This document shows positions 43,509-53,111 of a DNA stretch of 64,000 nucleotides, piece after piece; position 1 is the stretch's first letter, and each line of letters opens with the position of its first letter. The notes beneath the pieces were generated by a model. It saw only the letters and a list, made by a program, of their open reading frames with translations, was not told the DNA's origin and did not search any database. Source of the DNA: Providencia heimbachae ATCC 35613. GTDB lineage: Bacteria; Pseudomonadota; Gammaproteobacteria; Enterobacterales; Enterobacteriaceae. The stretch is taken from positions 1-64,000 of the forward strand of contig NZ_LXEW01000038.1 in assembly GCF_001655055.1 (NCBI RefSeq). The letters are read 5' to 3'. The position numbers were made by a program, and so were the translations under genes.

Positions 43509-44006
43509 TCATTTTTTATTAATTCGGCTCATCATAACGGCATCAACATATTTCCCGTCACGAAAAGCGTAATCACGCATTCTTCCTTCAAGTTCAAAGC
43601 CAAACTTTTCATATAGTCCAACACCACTGCCATTATCGGCAAAAACTTCCAATTCAATACGATGGATATTGAGCCAATTATCGCAATAATCCACCATTAC
43701 TTGCATTAGCTTCGTGCCAATTCCTTTACCTTGATGAGATTCGCTTACGGTGATACCAAACGTCGCGACATGTTTGCGCCTCACTTGCTCTGCTTGGCTA
43801 ATCACTAAAAGCCCAACCACGACATTATCAATAGTCGCAACAAATTGGGTGACGAGTGGATTGTCTGTGCTGAGCCTTGCTTCCCATGTTTTTGTGGTTG
43901 GGTAGGGCAGTTGGAGTGTATTCGCATAGGTTGAATAATCTGCATGCATCTTAGTGATAGTGGGGATATCTTCTATTGTTGCTCTACGTATCGTCAGGTT
44001 ACTCAT
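43509..44006 (-). CDS. GNAT-family N-acetyltransferase, YhhY (AaaT)-like
   Basis: About 165-residue acetyl-CoA-dependent acetyltransferase. The acetyl-CoA loop is in ESHQGKGIGTKLMQVMVDYC and the C-terminal half carries LNIHRIELEVFADNGSGVGLYEKFGFELEG, matching E. coli YhhY/AaaT, which acetylates certain amino acids. The ATG at 44006 gives the MSNLTIRRA start usual for the family; the frame opens five codons earlier. Single gene beside the toxin-antitoxin pair. Substrate not proven. Confidence 0.82.
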   Translation of the reverse strand: MSNLTIRRATIEDIPTITKMHADYSTYANTLQLPYPTTKTWEARLSTDNPLVTQFVATIDNVVVGLLVISQAEQVRRKHVATFGITVSESHQGKGIGTKLMQVMVDYCDNWLNIHRIELEVFADNGSGVGLYEKFGFELEGRMRDYAFRDGKYVDAVMMSRINKK

Positions 44007-44127
44007 AATATATATCTTCATGATTAGATTAAAAATATATTGTTCACATTAAATTCACTCTGTGTCAATGAAATCAATTAACTCATTATGTGGTTAAATG
44101 TGAGTGTGATGTTGATTTAGATAAGCA

Positions 44128-44160
44128 AGCCAGTATCGATATATAATATCGATACTGGCT
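44128..44160 (+). terminator. Perfect 15-bp hairpin with T-tail before the AT-rich gene
   Basis: AGCCAGTATCGATAT (44128-44142) pairs perfectly with ATATCGATACTGGCT (44146-44160) over ATA, then TTTTCC. No plus-strand gene precedes it closely, so it either insulates the next gene from read-through or acts as an attenuator in its leader. Confidence 0.6.
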
Positions 44161-44213
44161 TTTCCGATATATTATCCTAAGGTGTTTTTTATTTTAAATA
44201 AAGGAAGTATATT

Positions 44214-45590
44214 ATGCCTAGTTCAATTAGTTATAAAGTCTATACAGATATTCCTAGTACGATTAAAAATAAGAGTAAAGTTTTTTTTAATAAATCTGCT
44301 AATAAATTTAGGAAAGGAATAACAAAAATAAAGCAATTTGATGCGCTAAAAAAATCTGAGCTTTCTAACATTAGTGGGAGTAAGCCGAAAATAAAGGGAG
44401 ATACCCTCGCTGCCAGTGAAAAGTTAAGTTCTAGTTTGTCTGATTCCATTACAAAAGTAAATGTAGAAAATATAATATCAAATAAGATAGCTGATGTGAA
44501 ATTATCAACCTTCAATAAGATAAGCTCTGAACATACAATAAGAGATATTATTGAATTAAAAAAAGGAAATTTTGATGTTTCGGTAAAAACATTAAATAAA
44601 ATCAGTGATAAACTACAAGGTATGAAACAACACCTTTCTTTAGATGATTTTGAATTGGAATTAAAATCTTTAATAGAAATTTTAGCAAAGCGTAAGTTAG
44701 CGGATAAAGTTCATCAAAAAATAGAGGCGGTTTGTTCTCAGTATTTAACGAAATTAGACAAACCAATAGAAAATAAAGTAAAAGAAGAAAAATCAGAGGG
44801 TATTTCAAAAGAATTGAGTTTACTTGTTAAAATAGCGGTCAAGCCGAATCCACAAACGATCCCTTCAATGATGGAGAGTATCAATTTCCCGGAACGTGTG
44901 GAAAGCTATTTTTATAATATATTGAAAATTAATCATATTAAAAAAGAATCGTTGAATAGCCTTTCAAAAGAGATTGATAATATTAAAAATGAGCTTACAT
45001 CGGATGATTTTGGTCTAAAGCTTTATGATTTATGCCATGTTATTTCTGATCTTAAATATAAATCAGTGACGAATGAATTTATTGTTAACTATTTGAATGG
45101 AATGGGTGATTCACAACAATTGAATCAAAATGACATGATTGATGTTATTGAAAATAATTTATCTGCGATTAAGCAGCCTCCCGTTAAGCTGATGGGAAAT
45201 GTTAATATATTTGAAGATGTCAATGAGTTAATAAATGAAATTAATAATAAAAAGGAGATGTCAGATACTCAGTTATATCAACTTGATGCAAAAATTAATA
45301 CGTTGAAAGAGAAGGAAATAGCTGAAAGTTTCATCCTTAAGATGCAAGCATTATGGGGAAGGATAGTAGACACTGCACCCAATGATATAATTGAAAAGAT
45401 GAGCCTTATATTCGCTAAATATATAAATGTAAATGTAAAAGTAGAAGATTTTTCTAATATTGAATATAAAAATAAAAAACCAGAAAAGCTAAGTAAGCGT
45501 ATATTGAAAGGAATCGAGTGGGCAGTATTTGTTTTAGCGAAAAAGGTGAAAAATATGCGTTCTAATATTTCTCACTTTTTTCAGCGCTAA
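44214..45590 (+). CDS. AT-rich 458-residue protein of unknown function with internal repeats
   Basis: I do not recognise this protein. It is almost wholly alpha-helical by composition, rich in Lys, Ile, Asn, Leu and Ser, with no membrane segment until a mildly hydrophobic stretch near 434-442. Three degenerate repeats share L..L...I..L.....DF.L.L..L: about 124-162, 246-284 and 353-390, roughly 110-120 residues apart. The first 40 residues are Ser-rich and basic (MPSSISYKVYTDIPSTIKNK), as in some type III effectors, but no secretion genes lie nearby. AAGGAAG precedes the ATG. Much more AT-rich than its neighbours, which suggests transfer. Confidence 0.6.
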   Translation: MPSSISYKVYTDIPSTIKNKSKVFFNKSANKFRKGITKIKQFDALKKSELSNISGSKPKIKGDTLAASEKLSSSLSDSITKVNVENIISNKIADVKLSTFNKISSEHTIRDIIELKKGNFDVSVKTLNKISDKLQGMKQHLSLDDFELELKSLIEILAKRKLADKVHQKIEAVCSQYLTKLDKPIENKVKEEKSEGISKELSLLVKIAVKPNPQTIPSMMESINFPERVESYFYNILKINHIKKESLNSLSKEIDNIKNELTSDDFGLKLYDLCHVISDLKYKSVTNEFIVNYLNGMGDSQQLNQNDMIDVIENNLSAIKQPPVKLMGNVNIFEDVNELINEINNKKEMSDTQLYQLDAKINTLKEKEIAESFILKMQALWGRIVDTAPNDIIEKMSLIFAKYINVNVKVEDFSNIEYKNKKPEKLSKRILKGIEWAVFVLAKKVKNMRSNISHFFQR

Positions 45591-45617
45591 AGTATGAGGT
45601 TTATTAAATAAGTCATA

Positions 45618-45651
45618 AGCCAACAGACTGAAAAATATCAGTCTATTGGCT
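45618..45651. terminator. Bidirectional terminator
   Basis: AGCCAACAGACTGA (45618-45631) pairs with TCAGTCTATTGGCT (45638-45651), one mismatch. Shared by the AT-rich gene and the convergent protease gene. Confidence 0.75.
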
Positions 45652-45673
45652 GTTTAACTTAATGTTTCTAGCA

Positions 45674-48463
45674 CTATGGCGTCATCATAAACACTTTTGA
45701 ATTTTGCCCTAAATATTGAAGGGCCAGACGGTTTACATCATTAACTGTGAGCTGGCGAATAATGCCTTGTTCTTGGTTTAAACGCTGATATTGGCCATCA
45801 TCCGCCGCAATTTGAGCCAGCGCTTCAGTCCAATAACCTGAACTATCCGTGACTTGCGAATTCTCGGTTAGCCAAATATTTTTCGCCTCATTGAGCTCTT
45901 TTTCATTGATACCGGATTGGCGAATTTTCTCAATCGTGGCTTGTGCAATTTTGATCATCTCTTCAGCACGCTCTGGTGAGGTGGTGAAATTAAGACGAGC
46001 AAAATAGTAAGGTTGTGGCTTTTTCGCTAACATTTGTGAAAAACCGAGTGCATAAATACCACTGGCTTTTTCACGTAGTTCACTTCGCAAGCGTTGACTG
46101 ACAATGGTATCGATAAGCTGCATAGTGAGCTGATCTTGCTGAGACCATTGTGCTGGCGTGGCAAATTGCATGCTTACCATACTTTTATCACTGCTACTGA
46201 TCGGGTAGCGTTTATTGAAGCTTGCCATTTTTGGCATGATCCCTTGGTCGCGCCAAGTGAGTTTTTGGTTACTTGCTGGAATGGATGCAACCCACTGCTC
46301 TAATAAGGGTTTCAATTCACGGCTATTCATTGCACCACTAATCACCAGCGTCATATCAGCGGTAGAGCTTAACAATTGGCGATTAGCTTGCTGTAATTGC
46401 TGGGCAGTAAATTGGTTCCAACCCCCTTGCGGGTTAATAACCAGCATTTCACCGTGGGTGTAACTTTCCTGATTAATATTATCAAGAAAGGTACGCTCAA
46501 CGGGTACTTTGGCTAAATTCAGCGCAAAAGATTGTTTTTGTTGCTCAAGTTTTTCACCGCTAAATTGTGGTGCTGTTAGTTTTAAGTTCAGCAGTTGCAA
46601 TGCGGTTTCTAGGTTATCAATCGGTGTTTTTCCGCGATAACCATGGGTCAGCAGCTCGCTATAAGGACGCAGTGAGATTTGATTTTGTTTAGCGAGCAAC
46701 GCTAAATCCCGTGCACTGTATTGCCCGTAACCACTACTTTCAGGCAGCTTTAGCGCCCAATCCGTCAGCCCGGAAGTTTGCGCAGTTTCTAAAGAGCGCC
46801 CACCCGGTAGTTGTAAGTTAAATTGGATATCTTCTTTTAGGTTTTTATCCGCTTTAACAATCACTTGAATGCCATTACTTAATGTCCAGCGTTCAGTTTT
46901 TTCAACGGGCAGTGCTGCTTGATCGGTAATCGACCCTTTTGCTGTTTGCGGTAATTGCAATTGGATAGCTTGAGAACGCAGGGTAAAAGATCCTGGTGAA
47001 CTTTGGCGAATACGTTGCCATTGCGCATTGAATGTTTTGCTGTCTATTGCCGCTGCATCAGTATCGGGACCGATTAATGCCAAACGAGGTGATGCAGTTT
47101 GTAGGAAAGCCGCCACATGCTGTTGTAAATTCTGTGGTTTTACATCTTTAATCAACTGATAGCTATTATCAAGCTGTTGGCGTTTATTCCACATTGGCAT
47201 CTCATATTCCAATGCCGTGGTGAGTTGCCCCGCAAGGTATTCATTACTATAGCGTTGTTCTGATGCCGCTTGTTGGCTGAGTTTTTTCAGCATGGCCTGT
47301 TTGGCGCTATCGAGTTCTTCTTGCGTCACAGGCTCGGTGGCAAGTCTTTGTAATTCGGTAAACAGGATCTGAGTTGCCCCAGCATAATCATTCCCTTTAG
47401 GGTGAATTATCATCAACTGCTGCAAGCGTTGGTTATCTAACATCGCTCCTTGTTCGTTGATACTGATTGATGGGATCAAACCATTATCAACCATCACAGA
47501 AAAACGCTGATTTAAAATGGCTAACCACAGACTATCCATCAAGTCATCTGATTGGCCAAGGCGAGTATTCAGTGGAGCACGCACGTCTTTTTGCAGTGAA
47601 AATTGCACGTAGCGAGCCCCTTGCTCTTTATCAAACACGGGTTGAACTAACATATTGGTCGAACCCGCAAAGGATTTCCATTGTGGGTCGTCTTGGGCCA
47701 TTTTTTCAGGTTTCGGTAAGGCAAATAAGGTATCCACCTGATTGCGTACTGATGAAGTATTAAAATCACCAATAATAATCAGGCTCATACGTTGGGGTTG
47801 ATACCAAGTTTGATAATAATCTTTGGCTTGTTCGATAGGAGCTTGACGCACAATATCGAGTGAACCAATCGGGTTGCGATTAACGTAGCGGCTGCCGTGG
47901 TAACGTAATTTTTCTAGACTATCATTGATGCGATAACCCATCCCTTGGCGTAAGCGCCACTCTTCAACAATCACTGGGCGCTCTTTTTCAAAAGCATCTT
48001 GGTCGAAAGTCATGTTTGATGCCCAATCTGCCATCACTTGTAGGCTCGTGGTGACTTGTGCGGTGGTTGCATCGGGTAATGAAAGCTTATACAGAGTGGA
48101 GTTTAAACTGGTGATCGCATTAACGTGGCTACCCAGTTTCAACCCTTGCTGTTCTAATTGTTTAAAGCCAGTGGTTCCCGGAAAATGTTTAGTTCCTTTA
48201 AACGCCATGTGCTCAGTAAAATGGGCTAAACCCAGTTGCTGCTCATTTTCTTGTAGCGAACCGCTGTTGACCAGTAAACGCAGTTCAACGCCGGGTTGAT
48301 TGCGTTGCAGCAAGTAAACCTGTAATCCATTATCTAACTGATAATGTTGGATATCACTACGAACAGGTAATAGTGCCGGTGTATTGTTATTCTGAGAGAC
48401 ACTACCTGCACAGCCGACTAGCAGCAAACCAATAAAGGTTGCTAACGTGATTTTACGATGCAT
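45674..48463 (-). CDS. pqqL: M16-family zinc protease lipoprotein, PqqL-like
   Basis: 929-residue periplasmic protease of the insulinase family. A lipoprotein signal (LLLVGC, cysteine 18) precedes the active domain with the inverted zinc motif HFTEH (81-85) and its distal glutamate in VIVEEW (about 167). A second M16 half without the motif follows (from about 540), as in two-domain clam-shell proteases. Length is close to E. coli PqqL. The true start is ATG 48463 with a lipobox; the frame extends 31 codons upstream. It overlaps the ABC gene by 11 bp. In known PqqL/FusC-type systems the protease cuts an imported protein such as a ferredoxin to free iron. Confidence 0.88.
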   Translation of the reverse strand: MHRKITLATFIGLLLVGCAGSVSQNNNTPALLPVRSDIQHYQLDNGLQVYLLQRNQPGVELRLLVNSGSLQENEQQLGLAHFTEHMAFKGTKHFPGTTGFKQLEQQGLKLGSHVNAITSLNSTLYKLSLPDATTAQVTTSLQVMADWASNMTFDQDAFEKERPVIVEEWRLRQGMGYRINDSLEKLRYHGSRYVNRNPIGSLDIVRQAPIEQAKDYYQTWYQPQRMSLIIIGDFNTSSVRNQVDTLFALPKPEKMAQDDPQWKSFAGSTNMLVQPVFDKEQGARYVQFSLQKDVRAPLNTRLGQSDDLMDSLWLAILNQRFSVMVDNGLIPSISINEQGAMLDNQRLQQLMIIHPKGNDYAGATQILFTELQRLATEPVTQEELDSAKQAMLKKLSQQAASEQRYSNEYLAGQLTTALEYEMPMWNKRQQLDNSYQLIKDVKPQNLQQHVAAFLQTASPRLALIGPDTDAAAIDSKTFNAQWQRIRQSSPGSFTLRSQAIQLQLPQTAKGSITDQAALPVEKTERWTLSNGIQVIVKADKNLKEDIQFNLQLPGGRSLETAQTSGLTDWALKLPESSGYGQYSARDLALLAKQNQISLRPYSELLTHGYRGKTPIDNLETALQLLNLKLTAPQFSGEKLEQQKQSFALNLAKVPVERTFLDNINQESYTHGEMLVINPQGGWNQFTAQQLQQANRQLLSSTADMTLVISGAMNSRELKPLLEQWVASIPASNQKLTWRDQGIMPKMASFNKRYPISSSDKSMVSMQFATPAQWSQQDQLTMQLIDTIVSQRLRSELREKASGIYALGFSQMLAKKPQPYYFARLNFTTSPERAEEMIKIAQATIEKIRQSGINEKELNEAKNIWLTENSQVTDSSGYWTEALAQIAADDGQYQRLNQEQGIIRQLTVNDVNRLALQYLGQNSKVFMMTP

Positions 48464-50174
48464 ATTCAGGAGTTCCTGTTGGTAAATGGGCATCATCTTG
48501 TGACGCAGATAAAGATGATTCAGATAAATGAATGTTTTGTTCCGCCAATGAGGCAATAAAGCGTTGATGGCTCACTAATACAATGGCGCTGTCGTGAAGT
48601 TCCGCTTTCAGTAGCGCCAGTAATTCTAAGGCGCTATTTTCATCAAGGGCGGAGGTGGTTTCATCCAATAGCAATAACTTAGGGCGATTAAGTAACAGGC
48701 GTGCAAACATAATGCGCTGCTGTTCTCCGCCAGATAAGCGGTTGTTCCAATCGGTTTCTAATGCTAATTGATGATGGAGTTTTTTTAATCCCACTAAAGT
48801 TAATGCATATTGGAAATCCGCTTGGCTAAACCGTGATGCGTTTTGGGGGTAAGCGAGTAAACTGTCTAAGCGACTCATTGGTAGATATAAGCGTTGAGGG
48901 ATCCACATCAGATTACGGGTGCGGGAAATATTCCCTGAAAAGAAAGGCCAATGCCCACTTAATGCACGTAGTAAGGTGGATTTACCAATTCCCGAACGAC
49001 CTGAAATTAAGATTAATTCCCCTTGTTGGGCGACTAAATTAACGGTTTTGATCAGCTGGCGGTTATCGGCAGTTGAAACCGTTAAATTTGCCACAAGAGG
49101 TGTTTTGCTTTCTTCGACAGTGACGTCTGCGGCTTTATCCTTTTCCAGTAAAATCACAAAATTATACAGACGAGAAACCGTGGCTTGCCACGCCGCTATC
49201 TCTTTATAGGCAAAAATAAACCAGCCTAATGAGGTGGCAACACTGCTAAAGGCTTGGCGTAATTGCATTAATCCGCCTAGCATTATTTCGCCTGCAAGAA
49301 ATTTTGGGAGCGCGAGTAAGACGGGAGCAAGGGCGGTGACTTGTTGATAACCAACGGTATAAAAAGCTAAGTTCCGTTCACAACGGATCAAGCGATTCCA
49401 GTTGCTAATGATTTCACTAAAGCGCCCCATTAATTCCGTTCTATCTTGCTGTTCACCCCGTTGACCGGCGATGGCATCCCCATGCTGGCGGCAGTTAATT
49501 AATGTGCTACGATAATCGGCTTCACGACGCTGTTTATCCATATGCAAACGACGTAACGGAAAACCAATCCATTGCGTTAGGGCAATACCGATGAGGGTAT
49601 AGATAATACAAGCCCAAAACATGTAACCCGGGATCGTCCAATCACTGCCTGAAAAATTAAATGTCAGGCTACCGGATAACGTCCAAAGAATGGCGGCAAA
49701 AGAGACCAGCGTTAGCATTGAATGCAAAAAGGTCACGAGCAGGTTTAAGGTTGATTCCACTAACAGACGGATATCTTCAGCAATACGTTGGTCTGGGTTA
49801 TCGGGTTCTTGCGAAGTCAGCCTCAGCATGTAGTGTTTGCTGTTGGGTGATAACCAACGACCGAGGATCAATTCGGTCATCCCTTTACGCCAACGAATAA
49901 TTAGCATTTGCTTCAGGTAGTTACCCATCACCACAACAAATATTAGTCCGCTGACTAATATAACAAAGTACTGTAATAACCCATATAAAGCCTGTCCATC
50001 CAGCTTTTGCAGTGAGTTATAAAAATCCCCATTCCATGCATTCATTTTGACGTTGAACCAAACTGATGTCAGCGTCAGTCCTAATGAAGAAAATAGCAGT
50101 ATCCAGCACAGCAGGGCAGCACGCTGCCCCCAAAAAGGTTTAACTAAATAGAAAAATTGTTTGAGTGTCTTCAT
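48453..50174 (-). CDS. yddA: SbmA/BacA-type ABC transporter with ATPase domain, YddA-like
   Basis: 573-residue fused membrane-ATPase protein. The N-terminal membrane domain (about six helices to 340) includes the family segments SVWFNVKMNAWNGDFYNSLQ and PDNPDQRIAEDIR. The nucleotide-binding domain has Walker A GRSGIGKST, signature LSGGEQQR and Walker B LLLLDETTSALDE. It corresponds to E. coli YddA. It follows the receptor gene by 48 bp and overlaps the protease gene. It probably moves peptide or cofactor fragments across the inner membrane; the direction of transport is not settled for the family. Confidence 0.87.
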   Translation of the reverse strand: MKTLKQFFYLVKPFWGQRAALLCWILLFSSLGLTLTSVWFNVKMNAWNGDFYNSLQKLDGQALYGLLQYFVILVSGLIFVVVMGNYLKQMLIIRWRKGMTELILGRWLSPNSKHYMLRLTSQEPDNPDQRIAEDIRLLVESTLNLLVTFLHSMLTLVSFAAILWTLSGSLTFNFSGSDWTIPGYMFWACIIYTLIGIALTQWIGFPLRRLHMDKQRREADYRSTLINCRQHGDAIAGQRGEQQDRTELMGRFSEIISNWNRLIRCERNLAFYTVGYQQVTALAPVLLALPKFLAGEIMLGGLMQLRQAFSSVATSLGWFIFAYKEIAAWQATVSRLYNFVILLEKDKAADVTVEESKTPLVANLTVSTADNRQLIKTVNLVAQQGELILISGRSGIGKSTLLRALSGHWPFFSGNISRTRNLMWIPQRLYLPMSRLDSLLAYPQNASRFSQADFQYALTLVGLKKLHHQLALETDWNNRLSGGEQQRIMFARLLLNRPKLLLLDETTSALDENSALELLALLKAELHDSAIVLVSHQRFIASLAEQNIHLSESSLSASQDDAHLPTGTPEYAS

Positions 50175-50222
50175 GACGTTATTTCTTTTTTATCGTGGCT
50201 CACATTGCAAATTTGCACTGAA

Positions 50223-52994
50223 TTAAAGATCGTAATTAACCTGTAACCAGAACTGACGACCCGGATCGTAAGATTTTAAAACGCGATCATCGAACATAAA
50301 TCGGTCAGCAATATTTTTATTATTCAACACATTATTCACTTCAACGGAGAAGCCGAAGCCATAGGTGAAATCAGGTTTCCAGCCGAGGCGAGTGTCCCAT
50401 GTATATTTGCTAGCAAACTTCTGTTTGGTGTATTTACGCAGTTGCCCAACTTCAGGATCCGAGTAATAAGAATTGTCATAACGAACCGCTTGGTTACGAG
50501 AACCCCACCATTGCAGGCGGTTATACAAAGTTAGGTCATATTCATCCCACACACTGGTTAGCTCGAGGTTAAGCTTGATAGGTGAGTTAAAACTGGTTGA
50601 GGGTAATTTTGATGCGTCGATGACTTTGCCGTCATACCACACTTTATTGAGGTTCACTTTATTGGCCGGGTCGAAAGAGTTGTAGCCCGCATCTTTTGGT
50701 GTATTACTTTCGCTTTGCTGCCAGGTAAATGAGGCATTCATAACGTGGGATGCATCCGCCCATTCCCAAGGTTGGCTGTTATTAACGGATAAGGTCACTG
50801 TATCGTGAGAACTTCGCCCACCGTTATCAAAGCTACGGATACTCCGTGTATTTGGGTCTCGTGGGTTATCGTATTTAGTACGGGTTCTAACTTCGTCATA
50901 ACCTTCGCGATGCACATATTGTAGGCGCCATGTGGTGGACATAATTTCTTGTTGCAGCGCAAGGGTGAGCTCATCGTTATAAGGGGTTTTGAGTGAATCA
51001 ATGCCCTCATAATCTTTTTGGTTATCCCAGTTATTATTGTCTGGGATCAGGGAGCAAGGTTCTTTAGGGTCATAACCAAGACAATTTTGCATACCATCAT
51101 TTTGTGCGCCATACAGCGCATAGGTGAGCATTGAACGGCCGTAGTAACGGTTAGCACCGGCAATGATTTGTGTTTTGCTATCACCAAAGACATCGTAAGT
51201 TCCACTTAAACGTGGCGCGATATTGGTTCGATTAACAAAGTCATCACGGTCTAAGCGAACCCCAGGGCGTAGGATCAATTTGCCATATTGAATACTGTCA
51301 TCAAGGAATAACGCGTAGTTGGTGTAATCGGCGGAATAAGACCCTTTTTGGAAGCGGGTAATATTACTCAGATGGCCGGTATAGATCTCATTTTCATCAA
51401 TGTCGCCACTGTAGGTATAACGGAAATAATCGTTGTCTCGAACGTAAGTGCCTTTGGTGTAGTTAACTTCAGCTCCCATAGTTGGTGTATGTGTTAAACC
51501 AAGGCCATCTTCTTGTGCGTTAAAACGCATCACTGTTTTAAGTCCGTGGTTTTTTTGTTTTGATTCTAAATCACCAAGACCGCCACTATTTCGTTCTGTT
51601 GTTTGCCAGTTTTCATCCGTAGCCCGAACGGTCAATGAATATTTTTGGTCATTTTGACGGTCATCTTTCAAATCTTGCGTATTCGCCGTCACTTCTAATT
51701 GACCCAGCTCTAATTGGTGCTTGAAAACAGCGGTAAAACCTAAGCCATCATGAGTTGAGTCATAGCCTGAATTACTGACTGAAGAAGAAAACAGTCGGCT
51801 ATCATAAGAGGCATAGTTGGCAGATAAATCGAGTGAGCTCTTCTCAGATAAATCGACAGAATATTTTAAGAAATAGTTATCTGAAGTACGGCGTTGATTT
51901 TTCTTTCCGGAATCGGAGAAAATTGGCTCAATCGTATTATTTTCAAGTACAAAAGCTTCCCCTCCCGTTACCGTCATTGGAATAGTCGAACTACGACGGG
52001 AGGCCGAAAACACGATCCCTGAGTTTTCACTGACACCTAATTCAAACCATCCACCGAAATCATCTTTATCATAACGGTTCTGGAAACGAGCAGGGTTTGC
52101 GGTATCGTTTTTGGTTGTATCAATACCTTGTGTTGAGTCATGGTATAGGTGGTTCCAGCTAGAACGGGTTAGACGATAATAAGCATGAGCACTATTTTCG
52201 CCTTGCCAGCGGCGACTGTTCACTTCAACCGTACCGCCGGTAAATCCACCAAATTCAACCGGAATATTATTGTCATATACCGCCATACTATCGATAAGGC
52301 GGCTATCGATATAAATTCCCTGATCGCCACTGCTTAAGCGGGTCGACGTTTCACCTAAGCCGCTATCGGCAGGGTCAAAGTCATTATTAAAGCTGACACC
52401 ATCAAGACGATAGGCATTTTGATAGCTGCTTGAACCGTGAATAGAGATACGGGAAGGTTTGATTTCCCCTTGGTTCATCGAGTTGCTGTCGTTATTGGCA
52501 AACTGTACCGCAGGGTTGGTTTTCATCAAATCGGTGATATTACCGTCACCGGTATTCTTTTGGCTGATTTCTTCGGAGGTGACATATTGCGGCGCTGACA
52601 TCACATCAGTGGAAGGGTGATTCTGAACCACACCAGAGACTTGAGTTTCTGGCAGTACCAATGTGCCTTGGTTTAAATTTTGCGTACGAATAACCAATAC
52701 GCCATTTTCATTGATCAGTTCTAATCCGCTACCGATGAGTATTTTTTGTAATGCGGTTTGCGCGGTAAAATTTCCTGACAATGCGGGGGCACGTAATCCG
52801 TTGAGCTGCCCTTTATCATAGAGCAACTGAATTTGTCCCTGAGTACTGATTTGTGCAACAGAGGTTGCGAGGGGCTGCTCAGGAAGTGAAAAAGATTGCT
52901 CTTGCGCAACCGCCGATTGACAAATTATTGCGCTACTAACAGCCACCGACAGCGCGAGCGGTTTTAACCGACCGAGCGTAAACTGAATAGACAT
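50223..52994 (-). CDS. TonB-dependent receptor with signalling (STN) domain, YddB-like
   Basis: 923-residue outer-membrane receptor. Signal peptide to about 30 (QSAVA), then an STN/secretin-TonB domain (about 33-108, SFSLPEQPLATSVAQIS start), a plug (about 120-235, with DLMKTNPAV and YRLDGVSFNND), and a 22-strand barrel ending in FWLQVNYDL. The STN domain marks a transducer receptor that talks to a FecR-type anti-sigma factor, which is encoded just upstream. As I recall E. coli YddB, in the same receptor-yddA-pqqL set, it is shorter and lacks this domain. Substrate probably an iron-carrying protein or peptide, inferred from the linked protease. Confidence 0.88.
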   Translation of the reverse strand: MSIQFTLGRLKPLALSVAVSSAIICQSAVAQEQSFSLPEQPLATSVAQISTQGQIQLLYDKGQLNGLRAPALSGNFTAQTALQKILIGSGLELINENGVLVIRTQNLNQGTLVLPETQVSGVVQNHPSTDVMSAPQYVTSEEISQKNTGDGNITDLMKTNPAVQFANNDSNSMNQGEIKPSRISIHGSSSYQNAYRLDGVSFNNDFDPADSGLGETSTRLSSGDQGIYIDSRLIDSMAVYDNNIPVEFGGFTGGTVEVNSRRWQGENSAHAYYRLTRSSWNHLYHDSTQGIDTTKNDTANPARFQNRYDKDDFGGWFELGVSENSGIVFSASRRSSTIPMTVTGGEAFVLENNTIEPIFSDSGKKNQRRTSDNYFLKYSVDLSEKSSLDLSANYASYDSRLFSSSVSNSGYDSTHDGLGFTAVFKHQLELGQLEVTANTQDLKDDRQNDQKYSLTVRATDENWQTTERNSGGLGDLESKQKNHGLKTVMRFNAQEDGLGLTHTPTMGAEVNYTKGTYVRDNDYFRYTYSGDIDENEIYTGHLSNITRFQKGSYSADYTNYALFLDDSIQYGKLILRPGVRLDRDDFVNRTNIAPRLSGTYDVFGDSKTQIIAGANRYYGRSMLTYALYGAQNDGMQNCLGYDPKEPCSLIPDNNNWDNQKDYEGIDSLKTPYNDELTLALQQEIMSTTWRLQYVHREGYDEVRTRTKYDNPRDPNTRSIRSFDNGGRSSHDTVTLSVNNSQPWEWADASHVMNASFTWQQSESNTPKDAGYNSFDPANKVNLNKVWYDGKVIDASKLPSTSFNSPIKLNLELTSVWDEYDLTLYNRLQWWGSRNQAVRYDNSYYSDPEVGQLRKYTKQKFASKYTWDTRLGWKPDFTYGFGFSVEVNNVLNNKNIADRFMFDDRVLKSYDPGRQFWLQVNYDL

Positions 52995-53069
52995 GGATAT
53001 CCCTTATTCTTAAGCTGCACAAAAACGTGCTGAAAAATGACCAATAAAATGACTTCTGCTTAAGAAGAG

Positions 53070-53093
53070 GGTGAAATGAGAATTATCCTCACC
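53070..53093. promoter_or_regulatory. Dyad with Fur-like core upstream of the receptor gene
   Basis: GGTGA (53070-53074) and TCACC (53089-53093) flank a core that on the minus strand reads GATAATTCTCATT, resembling a Fur half site. It lies 76-100 bp upstream of the receptor start. It could be Fur or part of a FecI-type sigma promoter region; not decisive. Confidence 0.35.
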
Positions 53094-53111
53094 TGCAAAT
53101 GAAAATATTTT

